A stretch of DNA of 64,000 nt from Lachnospiraceae bacterium (GTDB lineage: Bacteria; Bacillota; Clostridia; Lachnospirales; Lachnospiraceae), in assembly GCA_017436305.1 (NCBI GenBank), contig JAFSDJ010000087.1:1-64000 (forward strand). Direction: 5' to 3'. Shown here in pieces: positions 42,839-52,172 of the stretch. The stretch's first letter is position 1. Each line of letters opens with the position of its first letter. The translations under genes and the position numbers were made by a program. The notes beneath the pieces were generated by a model, which saw only the letters and a program-made list of their open reading frames with translations, was not told the origin of the DNA and did not search any database.

Positions 42839-43936
42839 ATGAAGAAAAAATTATTATCTATATTTATGGCAGCTTCTTTAATTGTCATGTCATTAACCGG
42901 TTGCGGTAAAATAAGTGAACAGACAGATCCTGAAGTTACAGTTACAGAAGAAACAAAACAAATGGAAACCGAGGAAATAGAAGAAGTAGCAGGAGAAAGC
43001 GTAAGCGAAAATACAAGTGCAGAAAAAAAACGTGATGTTTATACAGTAGCTGCATTAAAAGGCCCTACTTCCATGGGACTTGTAGGTATGATGTACATGG
43101 CAGAAGGAAATGATACAGAAGCGGCTTATGAATTTGTTATGGAAACATCTGCAGAAACATTGCTTCCTATGGTGTTAAAAAATGAAGCAGACATTGCGTT
43201 AGTCCCGGCTAACGTAGCAAGTGTACTTTATAATAAAACACTGGCTTTAGAAGGTGAGGATAATGATGTAGTAGTTCTTGATATTAATACATTAGGAGTG
43301 CTTTATATGGTAACCGGTGATACTTCCATTTCTACTATGAAAGATTTGGAAGGAAAAACCATTTACTTAACAGGTAAAGGAACCACACCTGATTATGTAT
43401 TAAATTATTTATTAGCGGCAAATGATGTAAAAGATGTAACGTTAGAATATAAATCAGAGGCAACGGAAGTGGCAGCTGTTTTAGCAGAGAATCCGGATGC
43501 AATCGGACTTTTACCACAGCCATTTGTTACCGTGGCATGTATTCAGAATGAAGCACTTTCCATTGTAATTGATATGAATAAGGAATGGGCCGCAGTGCAG
43601 GGAGAAGGCGGCAGCAGTCTTGTTACCGGTGTAACCATTACAACAAAAGGATTTATAAAAGAGCATAGTCACGTAGTGGAGCAGTTTATGGCAAAGCATA
43701 AATCCAGCATCGAATATGTAAATGCAAATCCGGATCAGGCGGCAGCACTTGTTGTACAGGCTGGTATTGTTGAAAAAGAGCCGGTTGCCAAAAAAGCAAT
43801 TCCAAACTGCAATTTATCTTATCTGGATAAAGCTAATATGAAACAGGCACTATCAGGATATCTGGAAGTTCTTTACAATCAGAATCCGGAATCTGTAGGC
43901 GGTGCACTTCCACAGGATGATTTTTATTACGAATAG
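42839..43936 (+). CDS. ABC transporter substrate-binding lipoprotein (SsuA/TauA/NMT1-like)
   Basis: A 365-residue lipoprotein with lipobox LTGC (Cys22), an acidic linker, and a two-lobed binding fold of the nitrate/sulfonate/thiamine-precursor group ('YTVAALKGPTSMGLVGMMYMAEG...AETLLPMVLKNEADIALVPANVASVLYNKT', 'LYMVTGDTSISTMKDLEGKTIYLTGKGTTPDYVLNYLL'). The ligand cannot be fixed from sequence. It lies 8 bp before a fused permease-ATPase gene, with which it forms a complete importer. AGGGGAG precedes the start. Confidence 0.88.
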   Translation: MKKKLLSIFMAASLIVMSLTGCGKISEQTDPEVTVTEETKQMETEEIEEVAGESVSENTSAEKKRDVYTVAALKGPTSMGLVGMMYMAEGNDTEAAYEFVMETSAETLLPMVLKNEADIALVPANVASVLYNKTLALEGEDNDVVVLDINTLGVLYMVTGDTSISTMKDLEGKTIYLTGKGTTPDYVLNYLLAANDVKDVTLEYKSEATEVAAVLAENPDAIGLLPQPFVTVACIQNEALSIVIDMNKEWAAVQGEGGSSLVTGVTITTKGFIKEHSHVVEQFMAKHKSSIEYVNANPDQAAALVVQAGIVEKEPVAKKAIPNCNLSYLDKANMKQALSGYLEVLYNQNPESVGGALPQDDFYYE

Positions 43937-43944
43937 GAGTTTTT

Positions 43945-45402
43945 ATGAAACAAACAGAAGCCACGAAAAAGAAAAATGTATGTAAAAAAGCAGGAATTAT
44001 TTTATTCTGGCTTTTTGTATGGCAGTTGGCACAGTTAGCAGTTGCTAACGAGGTTTTGCTGGCAGGTCCAATGCAGGTTATAAAGTATCTGGCTTCTCAA
44101 ATAGGAAAGAAAGAGTTTTGGCAAGTGATATTGTCGTCTGTTATGAGGATAGGGCTGGGATTTTTCCTGGCCTTTTTCACTGGAATTGTATTAGGTGCAG
44201 TTAGCCATCGCTACTCTTTTGTAAAAGAACTGTTAGAACCGGTTATCAGTGTTTTTAAATCCATTCCCGTAGCTTCTTTTGTAGTACTTATTTTAATCTG
44301 GTTTGGGTCGAAGCAGCTTTCTTTTTTCTGTAGCTTTCTTGTGGCATTTCCAAACGTGTATGAGAGCATTTTAACAGGACTTGCTCATGTGGATAGAGAA
44401 ATGAAGGAGCTTATGGATGTTTATCAGGTGCCTTGTTCTAAAAAGATTATGTACTTGTATGTGCCGGCCATTTTTCCTTATTTAACAAATAGTTTAAGAA
44501 CCTGCCTTGGTATGAGTATGAAGTCGGGTGTGGCGGCAGAAGTGATCGGAACGCCGGAATTTTCCATTGGAGAGCGGATTTATATGTCTAAAGTATATTT
44601 AGATACGTCGGGAATACTTGGATGGACAATTGTTTTAATTACAGTGAGTTTTCTTCTGGAAAAAGGAATTTTATGGGTATTTTTTAAGTTTGGAGAATTG
44701 AAACCTTTTCTAAAAGGTGGAAAAGTTGCATATGATAAAAATAAGAAGAAACAGCCAGAGGCAAAGCCATGGCTGTTTATAGATAAGGTAAGCAAAAGCT
44801 ATGGAAAACATCAGATACTAAAAGATTTTGAACTTACCTGTCAGTTAGCAACCACTTACTGTATTAAGGGACCTTCCGGAATTGGTAAAACTACTTTATT
44901 GAAAATTCTGGCAGGATTAGAGCCTGTTGATGCAGGAAAAATTTATTTTGTAAATTCACAAAAAAAACCAGAATATCATGTATCTGAACAAGGAAAGAAA
45001 GATAAAAAATATAAGCTAAAGGCTGCTATGGTATTTCAAAACAGCCGTCTAAATGAAAGACTTTCTGCTGTTGACAACGTTATGTTAACTGCAGAGTCCG
45101 GAGGCAGCATAACAAGAAATATGGCAGAGAAGGAGCTTGTGAGGCTTTTACCAAAGGATTGTATAAACATGCCGGTAAGCCAGCTAAGTGGTGGTATGAG
45201 GCGACGGGTAGAAATTGTACGTGCCATGAATGCAGAATGTCAACTTGTTTTGTTAGATGAGCCTTTTATGGGACTTGATAAGGAAAATAAAGAAAAGGCA
45301 GCAGCTTATATTCAGGAAAAAAGAGCAGAGAAAACCATTTTTGTGTCTGTTCATTCTGAGGAAGAGTGCAGAATGCTTCATGGAATTTTAGTAGAAATAT
45401 AG
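43945..45402 (+). CDS. Fused ABC permease-ATPase (SsuC-SsuB-like)
   Basis: A 485-residue single polypeptide. The N-terminal 260 residues form a permease of the TauC/SsuC type (five or six membrane segments, with the loop 'ELMDVYQVPCSKKIMYLYVPAIFPYLTNSLR'). A short charged linker ('KKKQPEAKPW') joins it to an ABC ATPase from about residue 270: Walker A GPSGIGKTT, Q-loop 'VFQNSRLNERLSAVDNV', signature LSGGM, Walker B LVLLDEPF, and His in 'VSVHSEEEC'. In most importers of this class these are two genes. The reading frame is continuous, so the fusion is real unless a sequencing error joined the frames. Two copies would form the transporter. Confidence 0.88.
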   Translation: MKQTEATKKKNVCKKAGIILFWLFVWQLAQLAVANEVLLAGPMQVIKYLASQIGKKEFWQVILSSVMRIGLGFFLAFFTGIVLGAVSHRYSFVKELLEPVISVFKSIPVASFVVLILIWFGSKQLSFFCSFLVAFPNVYESILTGLAHVDREMKELMDVYQVPCSKKIMYLYVPAIFPYLTNSLRTCLGMSMKSGVAAEVIGTPEFSIGERIYMSKVYLDTSGILGWTIVLITVSFLLEKGILWVFFKFGELKPFLKGGKVAYDKNKKKQPEAKPWLFIDKVSKSYGKHQILKDFELTCQLATTYCIKGPSGIGKTTLLKILAGLEPVDAGKIYFVNSQKKPEYHVSEQGKKDKKYKLKAAMVFQNSRLNERLSAVDNVMLTAESGGSITRNMAEKELVRLLPKDCINMPVSQLSGGMRRRVEIVRAMNAECQLVLLDEPFMGLDKENKEKAAAYIQEKRAEKTIFVSVHSEEECRMLHGILVEI

Positions 45403-45514
45403 TGGTTGTTTGAATTTTTCACATATTTTCTAATGAAAAAATATTAAAAAACATTAAATTTCTAGAATTTTGCGAAGAAAAAAAGACTTTTCACTTTTAT
45501 TTTTTCAGTGTATG

Positions 45515-45523
45515 TGCTATAAT
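45515..45523 (+). promoter_or_regulatory. Extended -10 promoter of tig
   Basis: TGCTATAAT (45515-45523) is a perfect extended -10 element, 77 bp before the tig start. No good -35 box is placed at 17 bp. No CtsR or HrcA operator is evident nearby. Confidence 0.6.
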
Positions 45524-45599
45524 CGTAAAATGACTGTGATTATGTATAAGTAGATATCTCTTTAAGAGATGGTCTTAAAATAAGGAGGAAACAATAGAA

Positions 45600-46886
45600 A
45601 TGAGTTTACAGGTAGAAAAATTGGAAAAGAACATGGCGAAGATTACTGTGGAAGTTTCTGCAGAAGAAATGGAAAAAGCAGTAGAAAAAGCTTATCAGAA
45701 AAATAAAGGACAAATCAGTGTTCCTGGTTTCCGTAAAGGCAAAGTGCCACGTGCAATGGTAGAAAAAATGTACGGAAAAGGAATCTTCCTTGAGGAGGCT
45801 GCAAATTCCGTAATTCCTTCCGCTTACGAAAAAGCGTTAGCTGAATGTGAAGAAGAAATCGTTTCTTCCCCTGAAATCGAAGTTGTAGAATTAGTACCGG
45901 GAAAACCATTTATCTTTAAAGCACTTGTAGCTTTAAAACCGGAAATCGAACTTGGAAAATACAAAGGTGTAAAAGTTGAAAAAACAGATGCAGAAGTAAC
46001 CGAAGAAGAAATTACAGCAGAAATTGACCGTGAAAGAGAAAGCAATGCAAGAACTATTACTGTTGAAGACAGAGCTGTTAAAGATGGCGATATGACAGTG
46101 ATTGACTTTGAAGGTTTCGTAGATGGCGAAGCTTTTGAAGGCGGTAAGGGAGAAAATTATCCACTTACAATCGGTTCCGGTGCATTTATTCCAGGATTTG
46201 AAGAACAGGTAGTTGGTGCTAACTTAAATACAGAAATAGATGTAAACGTTACATTCCCGGAAGATTACCATGCAGAAGACCTTGCAGGAAAACCAGCAGT
46301 ATTTAAAGTGACTGTAAAAGAAATTAAAGAAAAACAGTTACCGGAATTAGACGATGAATTCGCAGCAGAAGTTTCTGAATTTGACACATTAGCTGAGTAC
46401 AAGGAAGATGTGAAAAAGAAATTAACTGAGAAAAAAGAAGCAGAAGCAAAGAGTGCAAAAGAATCTAAAGTAATCGAAGCAATCGTAGAAGATTCCAAGA
46501 TGGAAATCCCGGATGCTATGGTTTCTACAACACAGAGACAGATGGTTGATGAATTTGCACAGCGTATCCAGATGCAGGGATTATCTATTGATCAGTACTT
46601 CCAGTTTACAGGCTTAACACCTGAGAAAATGTTAGAACAGGTAAAACCACAGGCTGAAGCAAGAATCAAATCCCGTCTTGTATTAGAAGCAGTTGTAAAA
46701 GCTGAAAATATTGAAGTAACAGAAGAAGACTTCCAGAAAGAATTAGAAAGAATGGCTGATGTATATCAGATGGAAGCTGATAAGATTAAAGAGATGGTTG
46801 GAGAAAACGGCAAGAAAGAAATTATGAAAGACTTAGCAGTAGGAAAAGCAGCAGAATTTGTTGTTGAAAATGCGGTTGAAGAATAG
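45600..46886 (+). CDS. tig: Trigger factor (ribosome-associated chaperone, peptidyl-prolyl isomerase)
   Basis: A 428-residue protein with the three canonical parts: the N-terminal ribosome-binding domain with the signature 'GFRKGKVPRAMVEKMYG' (about residue 42-58), an FKBP-type PPIase domain (about 150-245, 'DGDMTVIDFEGFVDGEAFEGGKGENYPLTIGSGAFIPGFEEQVVG'), and a C-terminal helical chaperone region. It binds the ribosomal exit tunnel and nascent chains. An AAGGAGG site lies 11 bp upstream of the ATG. It heads the tig-clpP-clpX-lon cluster conserved in Firmicutes. Confidence 0.97.
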   Translation: MSLQVEKLEKNMAKITVEVSAEEMEKAVEKAYQKNKGQISVPGFRKGKVPRAMVEKMYGKGIFLEEAANSVIPSAYEKALAECEEEIVSSPEIEVVELVPGKPFIFKALVALKPEIELGKYKGVKVEKTDAEVTEEEITAEIDRERESNARTITVEDRAVKDGDMTVIDFEGFVDGEAFEGGKGENYPLTIGSGAFIPGFEEQVVGANLNTEIDVNVTFPEDYHAEDLAGKPAVFKVTVKEIKEKQLPELDDEFAAEVSEFDTLAEYKEDVKKKLTEKKEAEAKSAKESKVIEAIVEDSKMEIPDAMVSTTQRQMVDEFAQRIQMQGLSIDQYFQFTGLTPEKMLEQVKPQAEARIKSRLVLEAVVKAENIEVTEEDFQKELERMADVYQMEADKIKEMVGENGKKEIMKDLAVGKAAEFVVENAVEE

Positions 46887-46905
46887 TTGTTATTATTCGC
46901 ACAAT

Positions 46906-46991
46906 AGCCGGACACTTGCTGTCAGGCTGTGAAATAGCATGAGTCAGGCATTGGTTTCTGCCTGATGAAGTTAATTGGCATGCAGAAACCA
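46906..46991 (+). repeat. Dispersed intergenic element, copy B, with alternative hairpins
   Basis: About 80 bp (46906-46985) align with copy C at 52060-52139: shared blocks are CGGACACTTGCTGTC, TTGGTTTCTGCC and GCATGCAG. Within it, TGGTTTCTGC (46952-46961) pairs perfectly with GCAGAAACCA (46982-46991). CAGGCA (46945-46950) can instead pair with TGCCTG (46959-46964). The two folds exclude each other. Confidence 0.65.
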
Positions 46992-47063
46992 TTGGTATGG
47001 TCAGGTAATGAACTGTAACCAAGTGTTTTACTGCTAACTAAAAATGTGTCAGGAGGATTGAAT

Positions 47064-47663
47064 ATGAGTTTAGTACCAGTAGTCATTGAACAAACAAGCC
47101 GTGGAGAAAGATCCTACGACATTTATTCCAGACTTTTAAAAGAAAGAATTATTTTTCTTGGAGAAGAAGTTAATGAAGTAACAGCAAGCTTAATCGTAGC
47201 TCAGATGTTATATTTGGAATCAGAAGATACTAGTAAGGATATCCAGTTTTATATTAACAGTCCTGGTGGTTCCGTTACTGCCGGAATGGCAATTTATGAT
47301 ACAATGCAGTATATCAAATGTGATGTTTCTACAATCTGCATTGGTATGGCAGCAAGTATGGGTGCTTTTTTATTAGCAGGTGGTACAAAAGGAAAGCGTA
47401 TGGCACTGCCTAACGCAGAAATTATGATTCACCAGCCACTTGGCGGTGCTCAGGGACAAGCAACTGAAATCGAAATTGCGGCAAAGCATATTTTACACAC
47501 AAAGGAAAAGTTAAATAAGATTTTAGCGGCTAATACCGGACAGGATTATGAAGTAATTGCAGCAGATACAGAAAGAGATAACTGGAAATCTGCTGAAGAA
47601 GCAAAAGCATACGGGTTAATCGATGTTGTAATCGAGAAACGTGTGGACAAAGAAGCAAAATAA
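47064..47663 (+). CDS. clpP: ATP-dependent Clp protease proteolytic subunit
   Basis: A 199-residue serine peptidase that forms a 14-mer barrel with ClpX. The catalytic triad is visible: Ser98 in 'GMAASMGAF', His123 in 'MIHQPLGG' and Asp172 in 'ERDNW'. ATG 47064 is chosen over the in-frame GTG 47046 because AGGAGG (47051-47056) lies between them, and the resulting N-terminus '[31 protein letters not shown]' is standard. The axial loop region is intact. It precedes clpX by 57 bp. Confidence 0.98.
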   Translation: MSLVPVVIEQTSRGERSYDIYSRLLKERIIFLGEEVNEVTASLIVAQMLYLESEDTSKDIQFYINSPGGSVTAGMAIYDTMQYIKCDVSTICIGMAASMGAFLLAGGTKGKRMALPNAEIMIHQPLGGAQGQATEIEIAAKHILHTKEKLNKILAANTGQDYEVIAADTERDNWKSAEEAKAYGLIDVVIEKRVDKEAK

Positions 47664-47665
47664 GT

Positions 47666-47692
47666 GTTACTGTTTGGGAGATAAACAGTAAC
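47666..47692 (+). terminator. Intercistronic hairpin clpP-clpX
   Basis: GTTACTGTTT (47666-47675) pairs perfectly with AAACAGTAAC (47683-47692) around a 7-nt loop. There is no U-tract, so it may be a processing or mRNA-stability element as much as a terminator. Confidence 0.6.
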
Positions 47693-47720
47693 AAAATAAG
47701 AAATTTCGAGGGAGTAAAAG

Positions 47721-48974
47721 ATGGCAGGAAAGAATGCTGATGATAAAGTAAGATGTTCCTTCTGCAATAAGACACAGGATCAGGTTCGCAAATTAATTGC
47801 AGGACCTGCAGGTGTTTATATCTGTGATGAATGCGTAGAGCTTTGTTCAGATATTATTGAGGAAGAGTACGAGGACGATGAAATCTGTGACGAATTAGAC
47901 ATCAATCTTTTAAAACCAGTGGAAATTAAGGAATTTTTAGATGAATATGTCATTGGTCAGGAAGAAGCAAAAAAGGTATTATCGGTAGCCGTATACAACC
48001 ATTACAAGAGGGTAACTGCTCCAAAGGATTTAGATGTAGAACTTCAGAAAAGTAATATTATTATGATTGGGCCAACCGGTTGTGGAAAAACATTTCTGGC
48101 TCAAACTTTAGCAAAGATTATTAATGTGCCATTTGCCATTGCAGATGCTACAACTTTAACAGAAGCAGGTTATGTAGGCGAGGACGTGGAAAATATTCTC
48201 TTAAAGCTCATTCAGGCTGCTGATTACGATATTGAGAGAGCAGAGCACGGTATTATCTATATTGATGAAATTGATAAGATTACCAAAAAAGGAGAAAATG
48301 TATCCATTACCCGAGATGTTTCCGGTGAAGGTGTTCAACAGGCACTTTTAAAAATTGTGGAAGGAACAGTTGCAAGTGTACCGCCACAGGGCGGAAGAAA
48401 GCACCCACATCAGGAACTTTTACAGATTGATACGTCTAATATTCTGTTTATTTGCAGTGGTGCATTTGATGGTCTTGAAAAAATTATTGAAACAAGAATG
48501 GACAAAAAGTCCATTGGATTTAATGCGGATGTAGCGTCCAAATCCAGCAGAGAGTTAGGAGAAATTTTAAAAGAGGTAACACCACAGGATCTGATTAAGT
48601 TTGGCTTAATTCCTGAATTTGTAGGTCGTGTGCCGATTAACGTTTCTTTAGATGGATTAGACGAAAAAGCATTAATCCGTATTTTAACAGAGCCAAAGAG
48701 TGCCTTAATTAAGCAGTATCAGAAGCTTTTTGAATTAGATGATGTACAGTTAAGCTTTGAGCCGGAAGCAGTGGAGCTTGTGGCTAAACAGGCATTAGAA
48801 AGAAAGACAGGAGCCAGAGGTCTTAGATCCATTCTGGAGAACATTATGACAGACATTATGTACCAGATTCCATCGGATGAGACTATTGAAAGTTGTCTGA
48901 TTACAAAAGAAACAGTACTTGGAGAAAGTGAACCTCTGATTGTTCGCAGAGAGACATTAAAGAAAGCAAGATAA
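47721..48974 (+). CDS. clpX: ATP-dependent Clp protease ATP-binding subunit
   Basis: A 417-residue AAA+ unfoldase. The N-terminal zinc-binding domain has four Cys ('CSFCNKTQ...[11 protein letters not shown]'); Walker A is 'IGPTGCGKT', Walker B '[10 protein letters not shown]', the pore loop 'GYVGEDV', and the ClpP-docking IGF-type loop is seen as 'KSIGFNAD'. It recognises substrates and feeds ClpP, encoded just upstream. GAGGGAG precedes the start. The length and motifs are standard. Confidence 0.98.
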   Translation: MAGKNADDKVRCSFCNKTQDQVRKLIAGPAGVYICDECVELCSDIIEEEYEDDEICDELDINLLKPVEIKEFLDEYVIGQEEAKKVLSVAVYNHYKRVTAPKDLDVELQKSNIIMIGPTGCGKTFLAQTLAKIINVPFAIADATTLTEAGYVGEDVENILLKLIQAADYDIERAEHGIIYIDEIDKITKKGENVSITRDVSGEGVQQALLKIVEGTVASVPPQGGRKHPHQELLQIDTSNILFICSGAFDGLEKIIETRMDKKSIGFNADVASKSSRELGEILKEVTPQDLIKFGLIPEFVGRVPINVSLDGLDEKALIRILTEPKSALIKQYQKLFELDDVQLSFEPEAVELVAKQALERKTGARGLRSILENIMTDIMYQIPSDETIESCLITKETVLGESEPLIVRRETLKKAR

Positions 48975-48983
48975 AGAGAGTAA

Positions 48984-49015
48984 AGAGGGTGTTGTGTATT
49001 TCCACGACACCCTCT
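48984..49015 (+). terminator. Hairpin between clpX and lon
   Basis: AGAGGGTGT (48984-48992) pairs perfectly with ACACCCTCT (49007-49015) around a 14-nt loop. No U-tract follows; lon begins 22 bp on. Confidence 0.5.
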
Positions 49016-49036
49016 GATATTAGGAGAGTGAAAAAC

Positions 49037-51346
49037 ATGGAAGAACTGAAAAAAGTGCCGGCAGTGGCACTACGGGGACTTACCATTTTTCCGGATATGG
49101 TGATACATTTCGATTTAAGCAGAGATAAATCCAAAGCAGCCATTGAGCGTGCCATGACAGAAGACCAGACGGTTTTCTTAGTAACTCAGAAAGATTCTGA
49201 GGCTAAGGAAAGCGATTTTGGGACAGTTTATCATGTAGGGTGTGTTGCTAAAATTAAGCAAGTATTAAAAATGCCCAATCAGATTGTTCGCGTGCTGGCA
49301 GAAGGATTGGAAAGAGGCCGACTAGAAGCACTTTATCAGGAAGAGAATTTTTTACAGGCAGAGTATTCTTCCATTATTGAAAATGATTCTTTGGATTATG
49401 AAGTAAAAGAAGCCATGCTTCGTAGAATTGAAGAACTGTTTAAAGAATACTCTACTTTTTATCAAAAGAGCGGAAAAAGTGTGTTAGAAAGCCTTACTCA
49501 TATGAAAAAACTTGGTAAGGTGTTAGACCAGATTGCCATGAATGCGCCAATTTCCTATGATAAGAAGCAACGTGTTTTAGAAACGATTTTGTTAGATGAA
49601 CGCTATGAAGTATTGGCAGGAATTTTAGCACAGGAAATTGAAATTGCAAAGATTAAAACAGAGCTTGCATCCGGGATTAAAGAAAGAGTGGATAAAAACC
49701 AGAAAAATTATATTTTACGGGAGCAGTTAAATTATATAAAGGGAGAACTAGGAGAAAAAGAGGACACCGATTCCGAAGCTAACCGGTTCCGCAAACAGCT
49801 AGGCAAGCTAAAAGCATCCAAAGAAGTAAAAGAAAAAATCGAAAAAGAAATCAGACGGTTTGAAAATATATCTGCAAGCAGTTCTGAAAGTGTTGTAGAA
49901 AGAAGCTACATAGAAACTCTTTTAGAAATGCCATGGGATAAGGTTTCCAAAGACAGACTGGATCTGGATAAGGCAGAAAAGGTTCTAAATGCAGACCATT
50001 ATGGCCTTGAAAAGGTGAAAGAGCGTATTTTAGAATTTTTAGCGGTACGGGCATTAACAAAAAAGGGAACAAGCCCTATTATTTGTCTTGCAGGACCACC
50101 GGGAACAGGAAAAACATCTATTGCAAAAAGCGTAGCAAGGGCTTTAAATAAAAAGTATGTACGCATCAGCTTAGGCGGTATTCATGATGAAGCAGAAATC
50201 AGAGGACATAGAAAGACCTACGTAGGTGCCATGCCGGGCAGAATTGCTATGGGATTAAAAGAGGCAGGGGTGAAAAATCCATTGATTCTTCTTGATGAAA
50301 TTGACAAAATCAGCAAGGATTATAAGGGAGACACTTCCGCCGCTTTATTGGAGGTTTTAGATGGAGAACAGAATAAGAAATTCAGAGACCATTATATAGA
50401 GCTTCCAATGGATTTATCTGAGGTATTATTTATTACTACGGCAAATGATTTATCCGATATTAAAGGACCGTTAAGAGACCGTATGGAAATTATTCAGGTA
50501 ACAAGCTATACTTCCAATGAAAAGTTCCATATTGCCAAAGAGCATCTGGTGAAAAAGCAGAAAAGGAAAAATGGTATCCCATCTAAACAGCTTCAGTTTA
50601 CAGATGAAGCATTAGAAAACATTATTTCCTTATACACAAGAGAAGCCGGTGTAAGGGAGTTAGAAAGAAAGTTAGGACAGGTGTGCAGGAAGGCAGCAAG
50701 AGAAATTGTAAAAGATAAAAGTGCTGTGATGAAAGTAACAACTGGTAATTTAGAGGAATATCTTGGAAAACCAAAATATACTAAGGATAGAATTAACCAA
50801 AAAGACCAGATCGGTATTGTAAGAGGGCTGGCATGGACAAGTGTTGGCGGTGATACTTTGGAAATTGAAGTAAACATTATGCCGGGTAAAGGTAAGCTTG
50901 AGCTAACCGGACAGTTAGGCGATGTGATGAAGGAATCAGCAAAAACCGGTCTTAGCTATATCAGGTCTGTTAGCAGAGAGTATGAAATTTCGGAGGATTT
51001 CTTTGAAAAGCATGATTTTCATATTCATATACCGGAAGGAGCTGTGCCAAAAGATGGACCCAGCGCAGGTATTACAATGGCTCTGGCACTTCTTTCTGCT
51101 ATTATAGAGAAAAAGGTAAGAAGGGATATTGCCATGACCGGTGAAATTACCCTTAGAGGCAGAGTTTTACCAATTGGTGGGCTGAAGGAAAAGACACTGG
51201 CAGCAAAAGAAGCTGGAGTAAAAACCGTTTTAGTACCAAAGGAAAACGAAAAGGATATAGATGAAATCTCTGCGGAAATTAAGGAAGGGCTGGAAATCAT
51301 TTTAGTAGAGAACATGGAAGAAGTGATTAGGGTTGCATTTGTGTAA
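49037..51346 (+). CDS. lon: ATP-dependent protease La
   Basis: A 769-residue LonA protease with an N-terminal substrate-recognition domain (about 1-200), a helical segment, an AAA+ module (GPPGTGKTS Walker A, 'PLILLDEIDKI' Walker B) and a C-terminal Ser-Lys protease domain (Ser in 'PKDGPSAGITM', Lys in 'IGGLKEKTLAAKEAG'). ATG 49037 is the start, since AGGAGAG lies 9 bp upstream and the N-terminus 'LKKVPAVALRGLTIFPDMVIHFDLSR' is conserved there; an upstream in-frame GTG falls inside the hairpin. The gene is part of the tig-clp-lon-engB cluster. Confidence 0.97.
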   Translation: MEELKKVPAVALRGLTIFPDMVIHFDLSRDKSKAAIERAMTEDQTVFLVTQKDSEAKESDFGTVYHVGCVAKIKQVLKMPNQIVRVLAEGLERGRLEALYQEENFLQAEYSSIIENDSLDYEVKEAMLRRIEELFKEYSTFYQKSGKSVLESLTHMKKLGKVLDQIAMNAPISYDKKQRVLETILLDERYEVLAGILAQEIEIAKIKTELASGIKERVDKNQKNYILREQLNYIKGELGEKEDTDSEANRFRKQLGKLKASKEVKEKIEKEIRRFENISASSSESVVERSYIETLLEMPWDKVSKDRLDLDKAEKVLNADHYGLEKVKERILEFLAVRALTKKGTSPIICLAGPPGTGKTSIAKSVARALNKKYVRISLGGIHDEAEIRGHRKTYVGAMPGRIAMGLKEAGVKNPLILLDEIDKISKDYKGDTSAALLEVLDGEQNKKFRDHYIELPMDLSEVLFITTANDLSDIKGPLRDRMEIIQVTSYTSNEKFHIAKEHLVKKQKRKNGIPSKQLQFTDEALENIISLYTREAGVRELERKLGQVCRKAAREIVKDKSAVMKVTTGNLEEYLGKPKYTKDRINQKDQIGIVRGLAWTSVGGDTLEIEVNIMPGKGKLELTGQLGDVMKESAKTGLSYIRSVSREYEISEDFFEKHDFHIHIPEGAVPKDGPSAGITMALALLSAIIEKKVRRDIAMTGEITLRGRVLPIGGLKEKTLAAKEAGVKTVLVPKENEKDIDEISAEIKEGLEIILVENMEEVIRVAFV

Positions 51347-51376
51347 CATTTTAGAAAATAATAATGTTACATTTTT
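51343..51376 (+). terminator. Terminator of lon
   Basis: GTAACATT (51343-51350, with the stop codon) pairs with AATGTTAC (51363-51370), then T5. Some read-through to engB is likely. Confidence 0.75.
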
Positions 51377-51439
51377 ATGGTAAATTTATGAATACAAGCT
51401 GGGAAAAGATTTAGCAGGCGAAAGGAAAAGGAGAAAATT

Positions 51440-52033
51440 ATGGTAATTAAAAGTATAAATCTGGAGACGGTATGTGGTATTACCAGTACCATTCCTCAAA
51501 ATGACAAGCCGGAAATTGCATTTGCAGGGAAAAGTAACGTTGGAAAATCTTCTTTGATTAATGCACTTATGAACAGGAAATCTTATGCAAGAACTTCTGC
51601 ACAGCCGGGAAAAACTCAGACCATTAATTTTTACAACATTAATGAGGAGTTATACTTTGTAGACTTACCAGGCTATGGCTATGCTAAGGTTTCCCAGGAA
51701 ATAAAGGCAAAATGGGGTAAAATGATTGAAAGATATTTGCAAAAATCCAAGAAATTACAGGCAGTGTTTTTATTAATTGACATTCGCCATGAGCCATCTG
51801 CTAATGATAAGCAAATGTATGACTGGATTTTAAGTAATGGTTTTCATCCCATTATTATTGCCACAAAAGCAGATAAAATTAATCGTTCACAAATCCAAAA
51901 ACATGTTAAAATGATAAAGACAGGTCTTAACGTAGAAAAGGATACTATACTGATTCCTTTTTCTGCGCAGACAAAACAAGGCAGAGAGGAAATTTATCAA
52001 TTAATTGATGAAATGTTAAAAAATGAGGAATAG
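51440..52033 (+). CDS. engB: Ribosome biogenesis GTPase YihA/YsxC
   Basis: A 197-residue TRAFAC GTPase needed for late 50S assembly. G1 is 'GKSNVGKSSLINALMNR', G2 includes the conserved 'ARTSAQPGKTQTINFYNI', G3 is 'DLPGYGYAKV', G4 'TKADKI' and G5 'FSAQTKQG'. The length is standard, and an AAGGAG site precedes ATG 51440. The lon-engB order is conserved in many Firmicutes. Confidence 0.97.
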   Translation: MVIKSINLETVCGITSTIPQNDKPEIAFAGKSNVGKSSLINALMNRKSYARTSAQPGKTQTINFYNINEELYFVDLPGYGYAKVSQEIKAKWGKMIERYLQKSKKLQAVFLLIDIRHEPSANDKQMYDWILSNGFHPIIIATKADKINRSQIQKHVKMIKTGLNVEKDTILIPFSAQTKQGREEIYQLIDEMLKNEE

Positions 52034-52059
52034 CAATCAAGTGTTACTGTTCGTAAAAA

Positions 52060-52139
52060 AGTCGGACACTTGCTGTCTGGTTGCGTAATAATATGATTCA
52101 AGATTTGGTTTCTGCCTTACAAAGGGAATTAGCATGCAG
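52060..52139 (+). repeat. Dispersed intergenic element, copy C
   Basis: An 80-bp stretch homologous to copy B before clpP (shared CGGACACTTGCTGTC, TTGGTTTCTGCC, GAATTAGCATGCAG) and, in its first 40 bp, to copy A at 28885. It starts 27 bp after the engB stop. The first half folds as GGACA/TGTCT-type hairpin; the long B-type stem is not preserved here. Confidence 0.6.
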
Positions 52140-52172
52140 TAGTATAACTGTTGATAGAAAAGAGTGAGAGTT

